Below are positions 33,802 to 45,418 of a stretch of DNA of 64,000 nt, in pieces; the first letter of the stretch is position 1; each line of letters starts with the position of its first letter. This DNA is from Cellulosimicrobium funkei (GTDB lineage Bacteria; Actinomycetota; Actinomycetes; Actinomycetales; Cellulomonadaceae). The stretch spans positions 339,725 through 403,724 of the forward strand of contig NZ_SOZH01000001.1 of NCBI RefSeq assembly GCF_004519295.1, in the 5' to 3' direction. The translations under genes were made by a program, and so were the position numbers. The notes beneath the pieces were generated by a model. The model saw nothing but the letters and a program-made list of their open reading frames with translations. It was not told the DNA's origin and ran no database searches.

Positions 33802-34380
33802 GTGACGACGACGCCCGACGACCAGCGCCTGCGCGACCTCGCGCGCCTGCGACGCGTGCGCGACCGGATCGACCGCGAGTATGCGCAGCCGCTCGACGTC
33901 ACGGCGCTCGCGGCCGGCGTGCACGTGTCGGCCGGGCACCTCAGCCGCGAGTTCAAGGCGGCGTACGGGGAGTCGGTGTACGCGTACCTCATGACGCGGC
34001 GGATCGAGCGCGCCAAGGCGCTGCTGCGTCGCGGCGACCTGAGCGTCACGGACGTGTGCTTCGCGGTGGGGTGCTCGTCCCTGGGGACGTTCAGCACGCG
34101 CTTCACCGAGCTCGTCGGCGTGCCGCCGAGCGTGTACCGACGGCGCGCGGCCGAGTCCGACGCCGGGTCCCCGGCTCCCGCGGAGTCGCGGACGGCCGCG
34201 GCGGCGGCACCGGGCACCGCGCACGGTGCTGCACCGGGCACCGCGTCGGGCGCCGCGTCCGCCGCCGAGGCGGGCGCCGTCCCCGGCGCGGAGCGGCTGG
34301 ACGGGCTGCCGGCGTGCGTCGCGCGGCGCGTCACGCGACCGGTCAGGAATCGAGAAGCGCAGGCCGGACGGCGGTCCTAG
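33802..34380 (+). CDS. AraC-family DNA-binding protein
   Basis: A 192-residue protein with a single AraC-type double helix-turn-helix near the N-terminus (VTALAAGVHVSAGHLSREFK and VTDVCFAVGCSSLGTFSTRF). There is no sensor domain. The C-terminal 75 residues are Ala/Pro/Gly-rich low complexity. It is followed after 10 bases by a VOC-domain gene, a pair that recurs in actinobacteria, so it probably activates that gene. Confidence 0.82.
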   Translation: MTTTPDDQRLRDLARLRRVRDRIDREYAQPLDVTALAAGVHVSAGHLSREFKAAYGESVYAYLMTRRIERAKALLRRGDLSVTDVCFAVGCSSLGTFSTRFTELVGVPPSVYRRRAAESDAGSPAPAESRTAAAAAPGTAHGAAPGTASGAASAAEAGAVPGAERLDGLPACVARRVTRPVRNREAQAGRRS

Positions 34381-34390
34381 CGTCGTTCTC

Positions 34391-34801
34391 ATGAACCTCA
34401 CCATCAACTCCAGCTTCCTGCCCCAGACCGACCCCGACGCGTCGCTCGCGTTCTACCGCGACGTGCTCGGCTTCGAGGTCCGCAACGACGTCGGCTACGA
34501 GGGGATGCGGTGGATCACCGTGGGCCCGGCCGACCAGCCGGACACCGCGATCGTGCTGCACCCGCCGGCCGCGACCCCGGGCCTCAACGACGACGACAAG
34601 CGCGCCCTCCTGGAGATCGTTGCCAAGGGCGCGTACTTCGGCGTCAACCTCGCGACGCCCGACGTCGACGAGACGTTCGCCCGGATCGAGGCCGCGGGGG
34701 CGGAGGTCGTGCAGGAGCCGATCGACCAGCCCTACGGCGTGCGCGACTGCGCGTTCCGCGACCCGGCGGGCAACGAGATCCGCATCCAGCAGCGCTCCTG
34801 A
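34391..34801 (+). CDS. VOC (glyoxalase/bleomycin-resistance fold) protein
   Basis: A 136-residue protein with two beta-alpha-beta-beta-beta modules (DASLAFYRDVLGFEV and DETFARIEAAGAEVV). It ends with a typical FRDPAGNEIRIQ strand whose Glu can be a metal ligand. VOC proteins are metal-dependent isomerases, dioxygenases or drug-binding proteins, and the substrate cannot be told here. It directly follows the AraC regulator and precedes the UvrA-like gene by 238 bases. Confidence 0.8.
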   Translation: MNLTINSSFLPQTDPDASLAFYRDVLGFEVRNDVGYEGMRWITVGPADQPDTAIVLHPPAATPGLNDDDKRALLEIVAKGAYFGVNLATPDVDETFARIEAAGAEVVQEPIDQPYGVRDCAFRDPAGNEIRIQQRS

Positions 34802-35039
34802 CCTCCGCCCCGCCGCGGTCCCGCTCCGTCGCCCGGTTCCGCGCCGCCGTCGCGCACGGCGCGATGAGTCCCGACCGCCCGGCCGGTCCTCACCCCCGGG
34901 ACGTCCACGCACCGCACCCATCCACGCGCCGACCGTCCGGCTCTCCGGCAGACTCTTCCCGGGCTGCCGGGAGCGGGCGGTCGGCGCCGTCGACCGGTCG
35001 CCCGACCGCGCGACGAGGCTCGACGACGAGGAGACACGC

Positions 35040-37424
35040 ATGAGCACGGCCACGACGACGGGAACCCCGACCTCGGAGCGCCAGGACCCCGACGCGCACG
35101 ACGTCATCCGGGTCCAGGGGGCGCGGGCGAACAACCTGCAGGACGTGAGCGTCGAGATCCCGAAGCGGCGTCTCACGGTGTTCACGGGCGTCTCCGGGTC
35201 GGGCAAGAGCTCGCTCGTGTTCGACACCGTCGCCGCCGAGTCGCAGCGCCTCATCAACGAGACCTACCCGGCGTTCCTCCAGGGCTTCATGCCCACGCTG
35301 GACCGCCCCGACGTCGACGTGCTCGAAGGGCTCACGACGGCGATCGTCGTGGACCAGGAGCGGCTGGGCGCCAACCCGCGCTCCACGGTGGGCACGGTGA
35401 CCGACGCGAACGCGATCCTGCGGGTGCTGTTCAGCCGGTTCGGCGAGCCGCAGGTCGGCCCGCCCACGGCGTTCTCCTTCAACATCCCCGCGCGCAAGGC
35501 GAGCGGCATCATGACGTCGGCCACCGGCGAGAAGACGATCGTCCGCAACGCGATCTACCACGGCGGCATGTGCCCGCGGTGCGAGGGGCGCGGCGCGGTC
35601 TCGGACCTCGACCTCACGGAGATCTTCGACGACTCCAAGTCGCTGCGCGACGGCGCGATCAAAATCCCGGGGTACACCGCCGACGGGTGGATGGTGCGCG
35701 GGTTCGCCGAGTCGGGGTTCTTCCCGGGCGACCGGCCCATCCGCGAGTTCACCGACCAGCAGATGCAGGACTTCCTCTACAAGGAGCCCACCAAGATCAA
35801 GGCGATGGGGATCAACGTCACCTACGAGGGCCTGATCCCCAAGATCCAGAAGTCGATGTTCTCCAAGGACGTCGACTCGCTCCAGCCGCACGTCCGCGCG
35901 TTCGTCGAGCGCGCCGCGACGTTCGCGCCGTGCCCCGACTGCGGTGGCACGCGCCTGTCCGAGTCGGCGCGCTCGTCGAAGATCCGCGGCGTGAACATCG
36001 CGGACCTGTGCGCGATGCAGATCACCGACCTCGCCGCGTGGATCCGCGACCTGGACGACCCCCACATGGCGCCCGTCGTCAACGCCCTCGGCGAGAACCT
36101 GGCGTCGTTCGTCGAGCTCGGGCTGGGCTACCTCAGCCTCGACCGGCCGTCGGGCACGCTGTCGGGCGGCGAGTCGCAGCGCATCAAGATGCTGCGCCAC
36201 CTCGGGTCGTCGCTCACGGACGTCACCTACGTCTTCGACGAGCCGACCATCGGCCTGCACCCGCACGACATCGACCGCATGAACGGCCTCCTGCTCCAGC
36301 TGCGCGACAAGGGCAACACGGTCCTCGTCGTCGAGCACAAGCCGGAGACGATCGTCGTCGCGGACCACGTCGTCGACCTCGGCCCGGGTGCGGGCACGGC
36401 GGGCGGCCGGGTGACGTTCGAGGGCACGGTCGAGGGGCTGCGGGCGAGCGACACCGTCACCGGCCGCCACCTCGACGACCGCGCGACGCTCAAGGAGGAG
36501 GTGCGCTCGCCGTCGGGCGCGCTGGAGATCCGCGGCGCGGACGCGCACAACCTGCAGGACGTGGACGTCGACATCCCGCTCGGGGTGCTCGTCGTGCTGA
36601 CCGGGGTGGCCGGGTCGGGCAAGAGCTCGCTCGTCGAGGGGTCGGTGTCGCGGCGCGAGGGCGTCGTGACGATCGACCAGAGCGCGGTGCGGGGGTCGCG
36701 CCGCAGCAACCCCGCGACCTACACGGGCCTGCTGGAGCCGATCCGCAAGGCGTTCGCGAAGGCGAACGGCGTCAAGCCCGCCCTGTTCAGCGCGAACTCC
36801 GAGGGCGCGTGCCCCGAGTGCAAGGGCGCGGGCGTCATCTACACCGAGCTCGGCTTCATGGAGACCGTCTCGACCCCGTGCGAGGACTGCGGGGGCCGCC
36901 GGTTCCAGGCCTCGGTGCTCGACTACACGCTCGGCGGGCTGAACATCGCCGACGTGCTCGACCTCCCGGTCGCGAAGGCGCGCGCGTTCTTCTCGTCCGG
37001 CGAGGGCAAGGTGCCGGCCGCCGCGGCGATCCTCGAACGCCTCGACGACGTCGGCCTCGGGTACGTGAGCCTCGGCCAGCCCCTCACGACGCTGTCCGGC
37101 GGCGAGCGCCAGCGCCTCAAGCTCGCGACCCACCTCGGCGACAAGGGCGGCGTGATCGTGCTCGACGAGCCGACGACCGGCCTCCACCTCGCCGACGTGC
37201 AGAACCTCCTCGGGCTCCTCGACCGGATCGTCGACGCGGGCAAGTCCGTCATCGTCATCGAGCACCACCAGGCGGTCATGGCGCACGCGGACTGGATCAT
37301 CGACCTCGGCCCCGGCGCCGGGCACGACGGCGGTCGCGTCGTCTTCGAGGGCACCCCGGCCGACCTCGTGGCGGCCCGCTCCACCCTGACGGGCGAGCAC
37401 CTCGCGGCCTACGTGAACGCCTGA
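35040..37424 (+). CDS. UvrA-like ABC ATPase (short UvrA paralogue)
   Basis: A 794-residue protein, shorter than UvrA (about 950). It has two ATPase halves: GVSGSGKSSLVF and LSGGESQR, then GVAGSGKSSLVE and LSGGERQR. Cys pairs of zinc modules are present (CPRCEGRG, CPDCGGTR, CPECKGAG, CEDCGGRR). Short UvrA paralogues occur in antibiotic producers and other actinobacteria and are linked to drug tolerance or DNA-lesion binding without UvrB. It starts after a GAGGAGA site. No uvrB or uvrC is near, so it is not the housekeeping gene. Confidence 0.85.
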   Translation: MSTATTTGTPTSERQDPDAHDVIRVQGARANNLQDVSVEIPKRRLTVFTGVSGSGKSSLVFDTVAAESQRLINETYPAFLQGFMPTLDRPDVDVLEGLTTAIVVDQERLGANPRSTVGTVTDANAILRVLFSRFGEPQVGPPTAFSFNIPARKASGIMTSATGEKTIVRNAIYHGGMCPRCEGRGAVSDLDLTEIFDDSKSLRDGAIKIPGYTADGWMVRGFAESGFFPGDRPIREFTDQQMQDFLYKEPTKIKAMGINVTYEGLIPKIQKSMFSKDVDSLQPHVRAFVERAATFAPCPDCGGTRLSESARSSKIRGVNIADLCAMQITDLAAWIRDLDDPHMAPVVNALGENLASFVELGLGYLSLDRPSGTLSGGESQRIKMLRHLGSSLTDVTYVFDEPTIGLHPHDIDRMNGLLLQLRDKGNTVLVVEHKPETIVVADHVVDLGPGAGTAGGRVTFEGTVEGLRASDTVTGRHLDDRATLKEEVRSPSGALEIRGADAHNLQDVDVDIPLGVLVVLTGVAGSGKSSLVEGSVSRREGVVTIDQSAVRGSRRSNPATYTGLLEPIRKAFAKANGVKPALFSANSEGACPECKGAGVIYTELGFMETVSTPCEDCGGRRFQASVLDYTLGGLNIADVLDLPVAKARAFFSSGEGKVPAAAAILERLDDVGLGYVSLGQPLTTLSGGERQRLKLATHLGDKGGVIVLDEPTTGLHLADVQNLLGLLDRIVDAGKSVIVIEHHQAVMAHADWIIDLGPGAGHDGGRVVFEGTPADLVAARSTLTGEHLAAYVNA

Positions 37425-37481
37425 CCCGCTGCCACCCCGCCGCCGCCCGACCCTCCCGCCCCCTTCCAGCCCCCACCCGGT

Positions 37482-37541
37482 GCCGAACAGGTGATCGTGG
37501 CGCGTCCCGGGCAGCTGACGCGCCACGACCGCCTGCTCGGC
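37482..37541. repeat. Long intergenic palindrome
   Basis: Arms 37482-37506 and 37517-37541 pair at 22 of 25 positions around a 10-base loop. The arms begin GCCGAACAGG and end CCTGCTCGGC. It lies between the UvrA-like stop and hutH, and may end the upstream transcript. It is closely related to the palindrome at 42410. Confidence 0.65.
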
Positions 37542-37626
37542 TCGCCGGGATGACCTGGTCAGCGGCGGCGTCGGCGGCGGCGTCGGTAGCTGCGGTAGAG
37601 GGCTGGCTGCTGCGGTCGGGGAGGGA

Positions 37627-37653
37627 ACAGGGGGCCTGTCTGGCATCCCAGAC
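37627..37653. promoter_or_regulatory. Overlapping inverted repeats upstream of hutH
   Basis: ACAGGGGGCCTGT overlaps GTCTGGCATCCCAGAC, both with perfect arms of 5 and 6 bases. They lie 55-80 bases before the hutH ATG, a suitable operator position. No hut regulator gene is seen nearby, so the binding protein is unknown. Confidence 0.35.
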
Positions 37654-37707
37654 CGAACCTGTCGCAGCGGGCTCCCGGCGCGTCGAGGCGCGGTGTGTCC
37701 TGGGGGC

Positions 37708-39321
37708 ATGGCAGCGACGACGCACTCCCCGGCCGTCTCCGACCCGGCCCGCGCCGCGCGCGTCGTCGTCGTGGGCGACGGTCCGCTGACGATCGGCGAC
37801 GTGGTCGACGTCGCGCGGCACGGCGCGCGCGTCCGGCTCGCGGACGCGGCGGTCGAGGCGATGGCGGCGAGCCGCGCCGTCGTCGAAGGGCTCGCGGACG
37901 ACGACCGCCCGCACTACGGCGTCTCGACCGGGTTCGGGGCGCTCGCGCGGCGCCACATCCCGGTCGAGCGGCGCGCGCAGCTCCAGCTCAGCCTCGTCCG
38001 GTCGCACGCGGCGGGGTCGGGGCCGGAGGTCGAGCGCGAGGTCGTGCGGGCGCTCCAGTTCCTGCGGCTCGCGACCCTGGCGACCGGGCGCACCGGGGCG
38101 CGCCCCGTCGTCGCGCAGACGTACGCCGCGATGCTCGACGCCGGGATCACCCCGGTGGTGCGGGAGTTCGGCTCGCTCGGGTGCTCGGGCGACCTCGCGC
38201 CGCTGGCCCACGTGGCGCTCGCGGCGCTCGGCGAGGGCGAGGTCCGGGACGCGACGGGAGCCGTCGTGCCCGCTGCCGACGCGCTCGCCGCGGCCGGGAT
38301 CGCGCCGCTCGCGCTGCGCGAGAAGGAGGGCCTCGCGCTCATCAACGGCACGGACGGCATGCTCGGCATGCTGGCGCTCGCGCTGCACGACCTGCGGTCC
38401 CTGCTCACGACGGCCGACGTCGCGGCGGCGGCGAGCGTCGAGGCGCTGCTCGGCTCGGACGCGCCGTTCGCGGCCGACCTCGTGGCGATGCGGCCGCACC
38501 CCGGCCAGGCGGTGTCGGCCGCGAACCTGCGCGCGCTGCTCGACGGCTCGCCCGTCGTGGCGAGCCACCGCACGCTCGACGCCGACGGCCGGCCCGAGTG
38601 CACGCGCGTCCAGGACGCGTACTCGCTGCGGTGCGCGCCCCAGGTGCACGGCGCCGCGCGCGACACGCTCGACCACGCGACCGCCGTCGCGCGCCGGGAG
38701 CTCGCGGCGGCGATCGACAACCCGGTCGTCACCGTGGACGGGCGCGTCGAGTCGAACGGCAACTTCCACGGGGCCCCGGTCGCGTACGTGCTCGACTTCC
38801 TCGCGATCGCCGCGGCCGACGTCGCGAGCATGAGCGAGCGCCGCACGGACCGGTTCCTCGACAAGGCCCGCAACGAGGGCCTGCCGCCGTTCCTCGCCGA
38901 CGACCCGGGCGTCGACTCCGGGCTGATGATCGCGCAGTACACGGCGGCGGGGATCGTCTCGGAGCTCAAGCGGCTCGCGGTGCCGTCGAGCGTCGACTCG
39001 ATCCCGTCGTCGGCCATGCAGGAGGACCACGTGTCCATGGGCTGGGCCGGGGCGCGCAAGCTCCGCCGCGCCGTCGACGGGCTGGGCCGCGTCCTCGCGA
39101 TCGAGCTGCTCACCGCGACGCGCGCCCTCGACCTCCGCTGCGACGCCGGGTCCCTGCACCCCGCGCGGGGGACCGGCGCCGTGCGCGACCTCGTGCGCAC
39201 GGCCGCCGCGGGCCCCGGACCGGACCGCTACCTCGCGCCCGAGATCGAGGCCGTGACCCGCCTCGTCGCGACGGGTGCCGTGACCGCGGCGGCGAGCGCC
39301 GCCGTCGGGCACCTGGCCTGA
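37708..39321 (+). CDS. hutH: Histidine ammonia-lyase
   Basis: First enzyme of histidine degradation: L-histidine to urocanate and ammonia. It is 537 residues long. The MIO cofactor tripeptide lies in [14 protein letters not shown], with Cys-Ser-Gly where many enzymes have Ala-Ser-Gly. HYGVSTGFG and the later [13 protein letters not shown] motif are also conserved. The ATG at 37708 follows TGGGGG. It heads a hutH-hutU-hutI operon, with 31 bases to hutU. Confidence 0.93.
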   Translation: MAATTHSPAVSDPARAARVVVVGDGPLTIGDVVDVARHGARVRLADAAVEAMAASRAVVEGLADDDRPHYGVSTGFGALARRHIPVERRAQLQLSLVRSHAAGSGPEVEREVVRALQFLRLATLATGRTGARPVVAQTYAAMLDAGITPVVREFGSLGCSGDLAPLAHVALAALGEGEVRDATGAVVPAADALAAAGIAPLALREKEGLALINGTDGMLGMLALALHDLRSLLTTADVAAAASVEALLGSDAPFAADLVAMRPHPGQAVSAANLRALLDGSPVVASHRTLDADGRPECTRVQDAYSLRCAPQVHGAARDTLDHATAVARRELAAAIDNPVVTVDGRVESNGNFHGAPVAYVLDFLAIAAADVASMSERRTDRFLDKARNEGLPPFLADDPGVDSGLMIAQYTAAGIVSELKRLAVPSSVDSIPSSAMQEDHVSMGWAGARKLRRAVDGLGRVLAIELLTATRALDLRCDAGSLHPARGTGAVRDLVRTAAAGPGPDRYLAPEIEAVTRLVATGAVTAAASAAVGHLA

Positions 39322-39352
39322 GACCCACCCGACCCGAAGGAGCGAGACGACC

Positions 39353-41055
<1,703 letters not shown>

Positions 41056-41059
<4 letters not shown>

Positions 41060-42399
41060 CGGGACGACGCGCGGCGGGCATGTCCGCGGGGCCCGGGTCG
41101 ACGCTCGTCACCGGCATCGGCGAGCTGACGACCAACGCCCCGGGCGGCCCCGGCACGCGCGACGGCGACCCGACCGGCCTGGTGACGGACGCCGTCCTGC
41201 TGCTCGACGGCGGCCGGGTCGCCTGGGCGGGCCCGGCCCGGGAGGCGCGGGACGCCGTCGGGCACGCGCTGGACGGACGGGAGCCGGACGTGACGGTCGA
41301 CGCGGGCGGGCGCGCGGTGCTCCCGGGGTTCGTCGACTCGCACACCCACCTCGTGTTCGCGGGCGACCGCGCCGCCGAGTTCGAGGCGCGCATGGCCGGG
41401 CGCCCGTACGAGGCGGGCGGCATCCGGTCGACCGTCGCCGCGACGCGCGCCGCGTCCGACGACGTGCTCCGCGCCGGGCTGGCCCGGCACCTCGACGAGG
41501 CGGCCCGACAGGGCACGACCACGGTCGAGGTGAAGAGCGGCTACGGCCTCACCGTCGCGGACGAGGAGCGGTCGGTGCGGCTCGCGCGCGAGGTGACGCC
41601 CGAGGTGACGTTCCTCGGGGCGCACGTCGTGCCGGTGGAGCACGCGGGCCGGGCCGACGCCTACGTCGACCTCGTGTGCGGGGAGATGCTCGCCGCGTGC
41701 GCACCGCACGCCCGGTGGGTCGACGTGTTCTGCGAGACCGGCGCGTTCACGCCCGAGCAGTCCCGCCGCGTGCTCGAGGCCGGGGCCGCCGCCGGGCTCG
41801 GCGTGCGCGTGCACGCGAACCAGCTCGGGCCGGGGGAGGGGGTGCGCCTCGCCGTCGGGCTGGGCGCCGCCGCGGTGGACCACTGCACGTACCTCACCGA
41901 CGACGACGTCGCGGCGCTCGCCGGCTCGTGGACCGACAGCGGGACGCGGCCGAACGGGACGTCGCGAGCCGTCGCCGGGACCGTCGCGACGTCGGGAGCG
42001 GGCGCCGGGACCGTCGCGACCCTTCTCCCCGGCGTCGAGTTCTCGACGCGCCAGCCCTACCCCGACGCGCGACGACTCCTCGACGCGGGGGCCGTCGTCG
42101 CGCTCGCGAGCGACTGCAACCCCGGGTCGAGCTACACGTCGTCGATGCCGCTGTGCGTGGCGCTCGCGGTCCGCGAGATGCGGATGACCGTCGCCGAGGC
42201 CGTGTGGTCCGCGACCGCGGGCGGCGCGCTCGCGCTGCGGCGGGACGACGTCGGGCACCTCGCCCCCGGAGCCCGGGCCGACGTCGTGCTGCTCGACGCC
42301 CCGAGTCGCACCCACCTCGCCTACCGCCCCGGCGTCCCCCTGGTCGCGAAGACGTGGAGGTCGGGCCCCCCAGACCCCCACCCCCATCCCCACCCCTGA
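41056..42399 (+). CDS. hutI: Imidazolonepropionase
   Basis: Third step: hydrolysis of imidazolonepropionate to N-formimidoyl-glutamate. It is 447 residues of the amidohydrolase superfamily, with metal ligands HxH in [12 protein letters not shown], His in GAHVVPVEH and VHANQLG, and Asp in ASDCNPGS. A 35-residue Gly/Thr-rich insert before LLPGVEF is unusual and is built on a 30-bp direct repeat. The GTG at 41056 couples it to hutU. Confidence 0.92.
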
Positions 42400-42409
42400 C
42401 TCACCCGGC

Positions 42410-42505
42410 GTCGAACAGGTGGTCCTGGTGCGTCCAGGGCGCGTGTCGTGCCAGGACCACCTGGTGGACCGGCCGGAACCGCCTGCTCGGCGGGGGGGGG
42501 GGGGG
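42410..42505. repeat. Long intergenic palindrome with 14-G run
   Basis: CAGGTGGTCCTGG (42416-42428) pairs perfectly with CCAGGACCACCTG (42451-42463). The outer parts, starting GTCGAACAGG and ending CCTGCTCGGC, match the palindrome at 37482. A run of 14 G (42492-42505) follows and touches the hutG stop codon. It lies between convergent hutI and hutG and probably terminates both. Confidence 0.65.
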
Positions 42506-43525
42506 CTACGTCAGTGCCGGTTCCGGGGTCGGCGGGTGGAGGGTGAGGCCGGCCGCGAGCTCCAGGACGCAAAGGGCGGCGAGGCGGACCGTGCGGCCGT
42601 CGGGGGCGTCGGCCGTCGCGTCGACCTCGACGACGTCGGCGGAGCGGAGCCGGCCGTCGAGCGCCGCGGCCCGGACGAGGGCGCGCAGCTCCCACGCCGC
42701 GATCCCGCCGGGGACGCTCGCGGGGCAGCCCGGGGCGACGGAGCGGTCGCACACGTCGACGTCCACGTCGAGGTGCACCGGCCCGCCCGCGGCACCCGCG
42801 ACCTCCATGGCCGCGCGCATCACCTCCTCGGGCCCGCGCCGGCGCAGCTCGTCGACGTGCACGACGGTGATCCCCAGCTCGACGGCGCGGCGCGCGTACT
42901 CGGCGGAGTTCGCGAAGTCCGCGATGCCGACCTGCACGACCCGCCGCGGGTCGAGCCCCGCCTCGACCAGACGCCGTACCGGCGACCCGTTGGACACGCC
43001 GTCGCGCAGGTCGTGGTGAGCGTCGAGCGTGACGAGGCCCGCGGTGGCGAGGTCGTCGCCCCACGCGCCGAGCGCGGTCGCGACGGTCACGGAGTTGTCG
43101 CCGCCCAGCGCGACGAGCAGCCGAGCGCCCTCCAGCGCGGTCCGGGCCGCCGCGCGCGTCCGGGCCTCGCCCTCGGCGCCGTCGGGCTCGTCGACGTCGC
43201 CCAGGTCGGCGAACGTGAGCTCGGCGAGGTCGACGGGATCGGCCCGTTCTCCGAGGCCTCGGGCACCGACGCCGGCGACGGGTCGCACGCGGGCGGAGGG
43301 GCCGCCGTCGGGCAGCGGGCGGTCGGGGACGAGCGCGGGGCTGTACCGGCGCAGCGCGGCGCGCACCGCGGCGGGTGTCGCGTGGGCGCCGGTCGGCGAG
43401 AGCGACGTGCGCCAGGCCGGGACGCCGAGCAGCGCGACGTCGACGGCGTCACCCGTCGGCCCAGGCCAGTCGCCCGCCCGGGGCCACGAGGTGTCGTGCG
43501 GGAGGGCCTGCGCGTCGTCGCTCAC
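42506..43525 (-). CDS. hutG: Formimidoylglutamase (arginase family)
   Basis: Last step of one branch of the pathway: N-formimidoyl-glutamate to glutamate and formamide. It is 339 residues. The two-metal site has TLDAHHDLRD and LDVDVDVCDRS, both intact, but the first motif reads GGDNS where arginases have GGDHS. That Asn may be typical of this enzyme branch and not a defect. It is convergent with hutHUI, so it has its own promoter. Assignment over agmatinase or arginase rests on the hut context. Confidence 0.82.
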   Translation of the reverse strand: MSDDAQALPHDTSWPRAGDWPGPTGDAVDVALLGVPAWRTSLSPTGAHATPAAVRAALRRYSPALVPDRPLPDGGPSARVRPVAGVGARGLGERADPVDLAELTFADLGDVDEPDGAEGEARTRAAARTALEGARLLVALGGDNSVTVATALGAWGDDLATAGLVTLDAHHDLRDGVSNGSPVRRLVEAGLDPRRVVQVGIADFANSAEYARRAVELGITVVHVDELRRRGPEEVMRAAMEVAGAAGGPVHLDVDVDVCDRSVAPGCPASVPGGIAAWELRALVRAAALDGRLRSADVVEVDATADAPDGRTVRLAALCVLELAAGLTLHPPTPEPALT

Positions 43526-43576
43526 GGTCTCGACGCTAGCGGCCCGACGGCGTCCCCGCCCCGCGCGGACGGCACC

Positions 43577-44479
43577 CTAGTCGCGCGCCGCGTGCACGAC
43601 GGCGACGGGGTGCGTCGCGTGGTGCAGCACCTCCTGGCTCACCGAGCCGAGGAGCATGCCGCGCAGGTCGCCGCGGCCGCGCGAGCCGACGACGGTCAGC
43701 GCGGCCCCCGCCGCGGCCTCCCGGAGGGCGACGGACGGCTCGCGGTCGACGACGAACGTCTCGACGAGGACGTCGTCGTGCTCCGCGGTGCGCACGCGCC
43801 CGAGCGCGGCCTCGACGGTGCGCGACGCCTCGGCGCGCGCGTCGCGCTCGGCGGCGGTGTAGAACGCGGGGTTCTCCTCCCACAGCGGCCCGGCGGGCAG
43901 GCGCCAGGCGCACACCGCGACGACGCGGGAGCGCGTGCGCGCGGCCTCGTCGAGCGCGAACCGGAGCGCGGCGTCGCCGTGCACGGACCCGTCGACGCCG
44001 ACCACGACGTCGGTCGTGCGCTCCACGTGGTCCACGGACGGCGGCACCACGACGACCGGCACGGGCGCGCGGGCGGCCAGCCGGGTCCCGACGGACCCGA
44101 AGAACATCGACCCGACGGACCCGAGCCCGCGCGACCCCACGACGACGAGGTCGGCATCCTTGGCCTCGTCGAGCAGCGCCTCCGAGGGCGGGCCGGAGCG
44201 CAGCAGCGTCCGCACGGGCACCGACGCGTCCACGCGCGCGGCGCGCTCGGTGGCGGCCGAGAGGATGGGGCCGGCGATCTCGCCGAGCTCCTCGACGCTC
44301 GGGTAGTACGCGCCGCCGACGAACGGCGTCGCGACGACGGGCACGTACGCGACGTGCAGCACGCGCAGCTCCGCGCCCCGACGCGCCGCCTCGTGCACCG
44401 CCCAGTCCAGGGCCTTGCCGCTCGTCGTGCTGCCGTCCACACCGACCAGCACGACCTGCTGCGTCGATCCGCTCACCAT
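43577..44479 (-). CDS. Tandem universal stress protein (UspA)
   Basis: A 300-residue protein with two Usp domains. Each has an ATP-binding loop: VVGSRGLGSVGSMFFGS near residue 130 and VVGSRGRGDLRGMLLGS near 275. Such tandem UspA proteins are classic DosR-regulon members in mycobacteria and accumulate in hypoxia. It is divergent from a NarL-type response regulator, with a GGGAC-N4-GTCCC box between them. Confidence 0.88.
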   Translation of the reverse strand: MVSGSTQQVVLVGVDGSTTSGKALDWAVHEAARRGAELRVLHVAYVPVVATPFVGGAYYPSVEELGEIAGPILSAATERAARVDASVPVRTLLRSGPPSEALLDEAKDADLVVVGSRGLGSVGSMFFGSVGTRLAARAPVPVVVVPPSVDHVERTTDVVVGVDGSVHGDAALRFALDEAARTRSRVVAVCAWRLPAGPLWEENPAFYTAAERDARAEASRTVEAALGRVRTAEHDDVLVETFVVDREPSVALREAAAGAALTVVGSRGRGDLRGMLLGSVSQEVLHHATHPVAVVHAARD

Positions 44480-44611
44480 GACCACCTCGGTCCTGTCGTC
44501 CCCTTCGTGGCGGTCGTCCCGCCACCTGCCACACCTCCTGGATACCGCGCGCGGGCGGTCCGCCGCACCCGGCGACCGCCCCCGACGCGCGGGACGCTCG
44601 GCACGACCCAC

Positions 44612-44627
44612 CGGGACGAAGGTCCCG
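44612..44627. promoter_or_regulatory. Putative DevR (DosR) box
   Basis: CGGGACGAAGGTCCCG fits the GGGAC-N4-GTCCC core of DevR/DosR sites. It is placed between the divergent UspA (start 44479) and response regulator (start 44690). A second box lies at 49689. Confidence 0.6.
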
Positions 44628-44689
44628 CACCCGCGGCGCCACGGGCGGGCGCGCGCGAGAATCCCCCTCCGACCGGCTACGTTGAGGGC

Positions 44690-45418
44690 ATGGGCTCTCC
44701 CCACCCGATCCGCGTGTTCCTGCTCGACGACCACGAGGTGGTCCGCCGCGGCGTCGCCGCACTGCTCGAGGCCGCCGGTGACATCACCGTCGTCGGCGAG
44801 GCCGGCACCGCCGCCTCCGCGCTCGCCCGCATCAAGGCGACGCGCCCCGACGTCGCGATCCTCGACGTGCGCCTGCCCGACGGCTCGGGCGTCGAGGTAT
44901 GCCGCGAGGTGCGCTCCGAGCTGCCCGAGGTCGGCTGCCTCATGCTCACGTCCTTCGCCGACGACGAGGCGCTGTTCCAGGCCGTCCTCGCCGGGGCGTC
45001 GGGGTACGTGCTCAAGCAGATCCACGGGTCCGACCTCGTCGGCGCGGTCCGCACGGTCGCGGCGGGCGGGTCGCTGCTCGACCCGGCGAGCACCGCGCGC
45101 GTGCTGGAGCGCCTGCGCCACGCCGCGGACGAGACGCCGGACCGCCTCGAGGGCCTGTCCCAGCAGGAGCGCCAGATCGTCGCGCTCATCGGCGAGGGCC
45201 TGACGAACCGCGAGATCGGCAAGCGCCTCTACCTCGCGGAGAAGACGGTCAAGAACTACGTCTCCCACGTCCTCGCGACGCTCGGCCTGCAGCGCCGCAC
45301 CCAGGTCGCGGTCCTCGCGACCGAGATGCGCCAGGAGGAGGCGTCCCGCCAGGGCGCCCCGGGCGCGGGCGGTCCCACCGGGGACCGGCAGCACGGTGGC
45401 CCGGCGCAGCGTCCCTGA
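44690..45418 (+). CDS. NarL/LuxR-type response regulator (DevR-like)
   Basis: A 242-residue two-domain regulator. The receiver has acidic D13-D14, phosphorylatable D59 in AILDVRLPDGSG and Lys in GYVLKQI. The C-terminal GerE helix is LTNREIGKRLYLAEKTVKNY, which is nearly the DevR recognition helix (AEKTVKNYVS). This, the GAF kinase and the UspA, DoxX and flavoprotein neighbours suggest a DevR-type hypoxia/redox regulator. The ATG at 44690 follows TTGAGGGC. Confidence 0.85.
   Translation: MGSPHPIRVFLLDDHEVVRRGVAALLEAAGDITVVGEAGTAASALARIKATRPDVAILDVRLPDGSGVEVCREVRSELPEVGCLMLTSFADDEALFQAVLAGASGYVLKQIHGSDLVGAVRTVAAGGSLLDPASTARVLERLRHAADETPDRLEGLSQQERQIVALIGEGLTNREIGKRLYLAEKTVKNYVSHVLATLGLQRRTQVAVLATEMRQEEASRQGAPGAGGPTGDRQHGGPAQRP

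Noticed and set aside
35040..37424. Housekeeping uvrA
   Set aside because: It is about 150 residues too short and lacks uvrB/uvrC neighbours.
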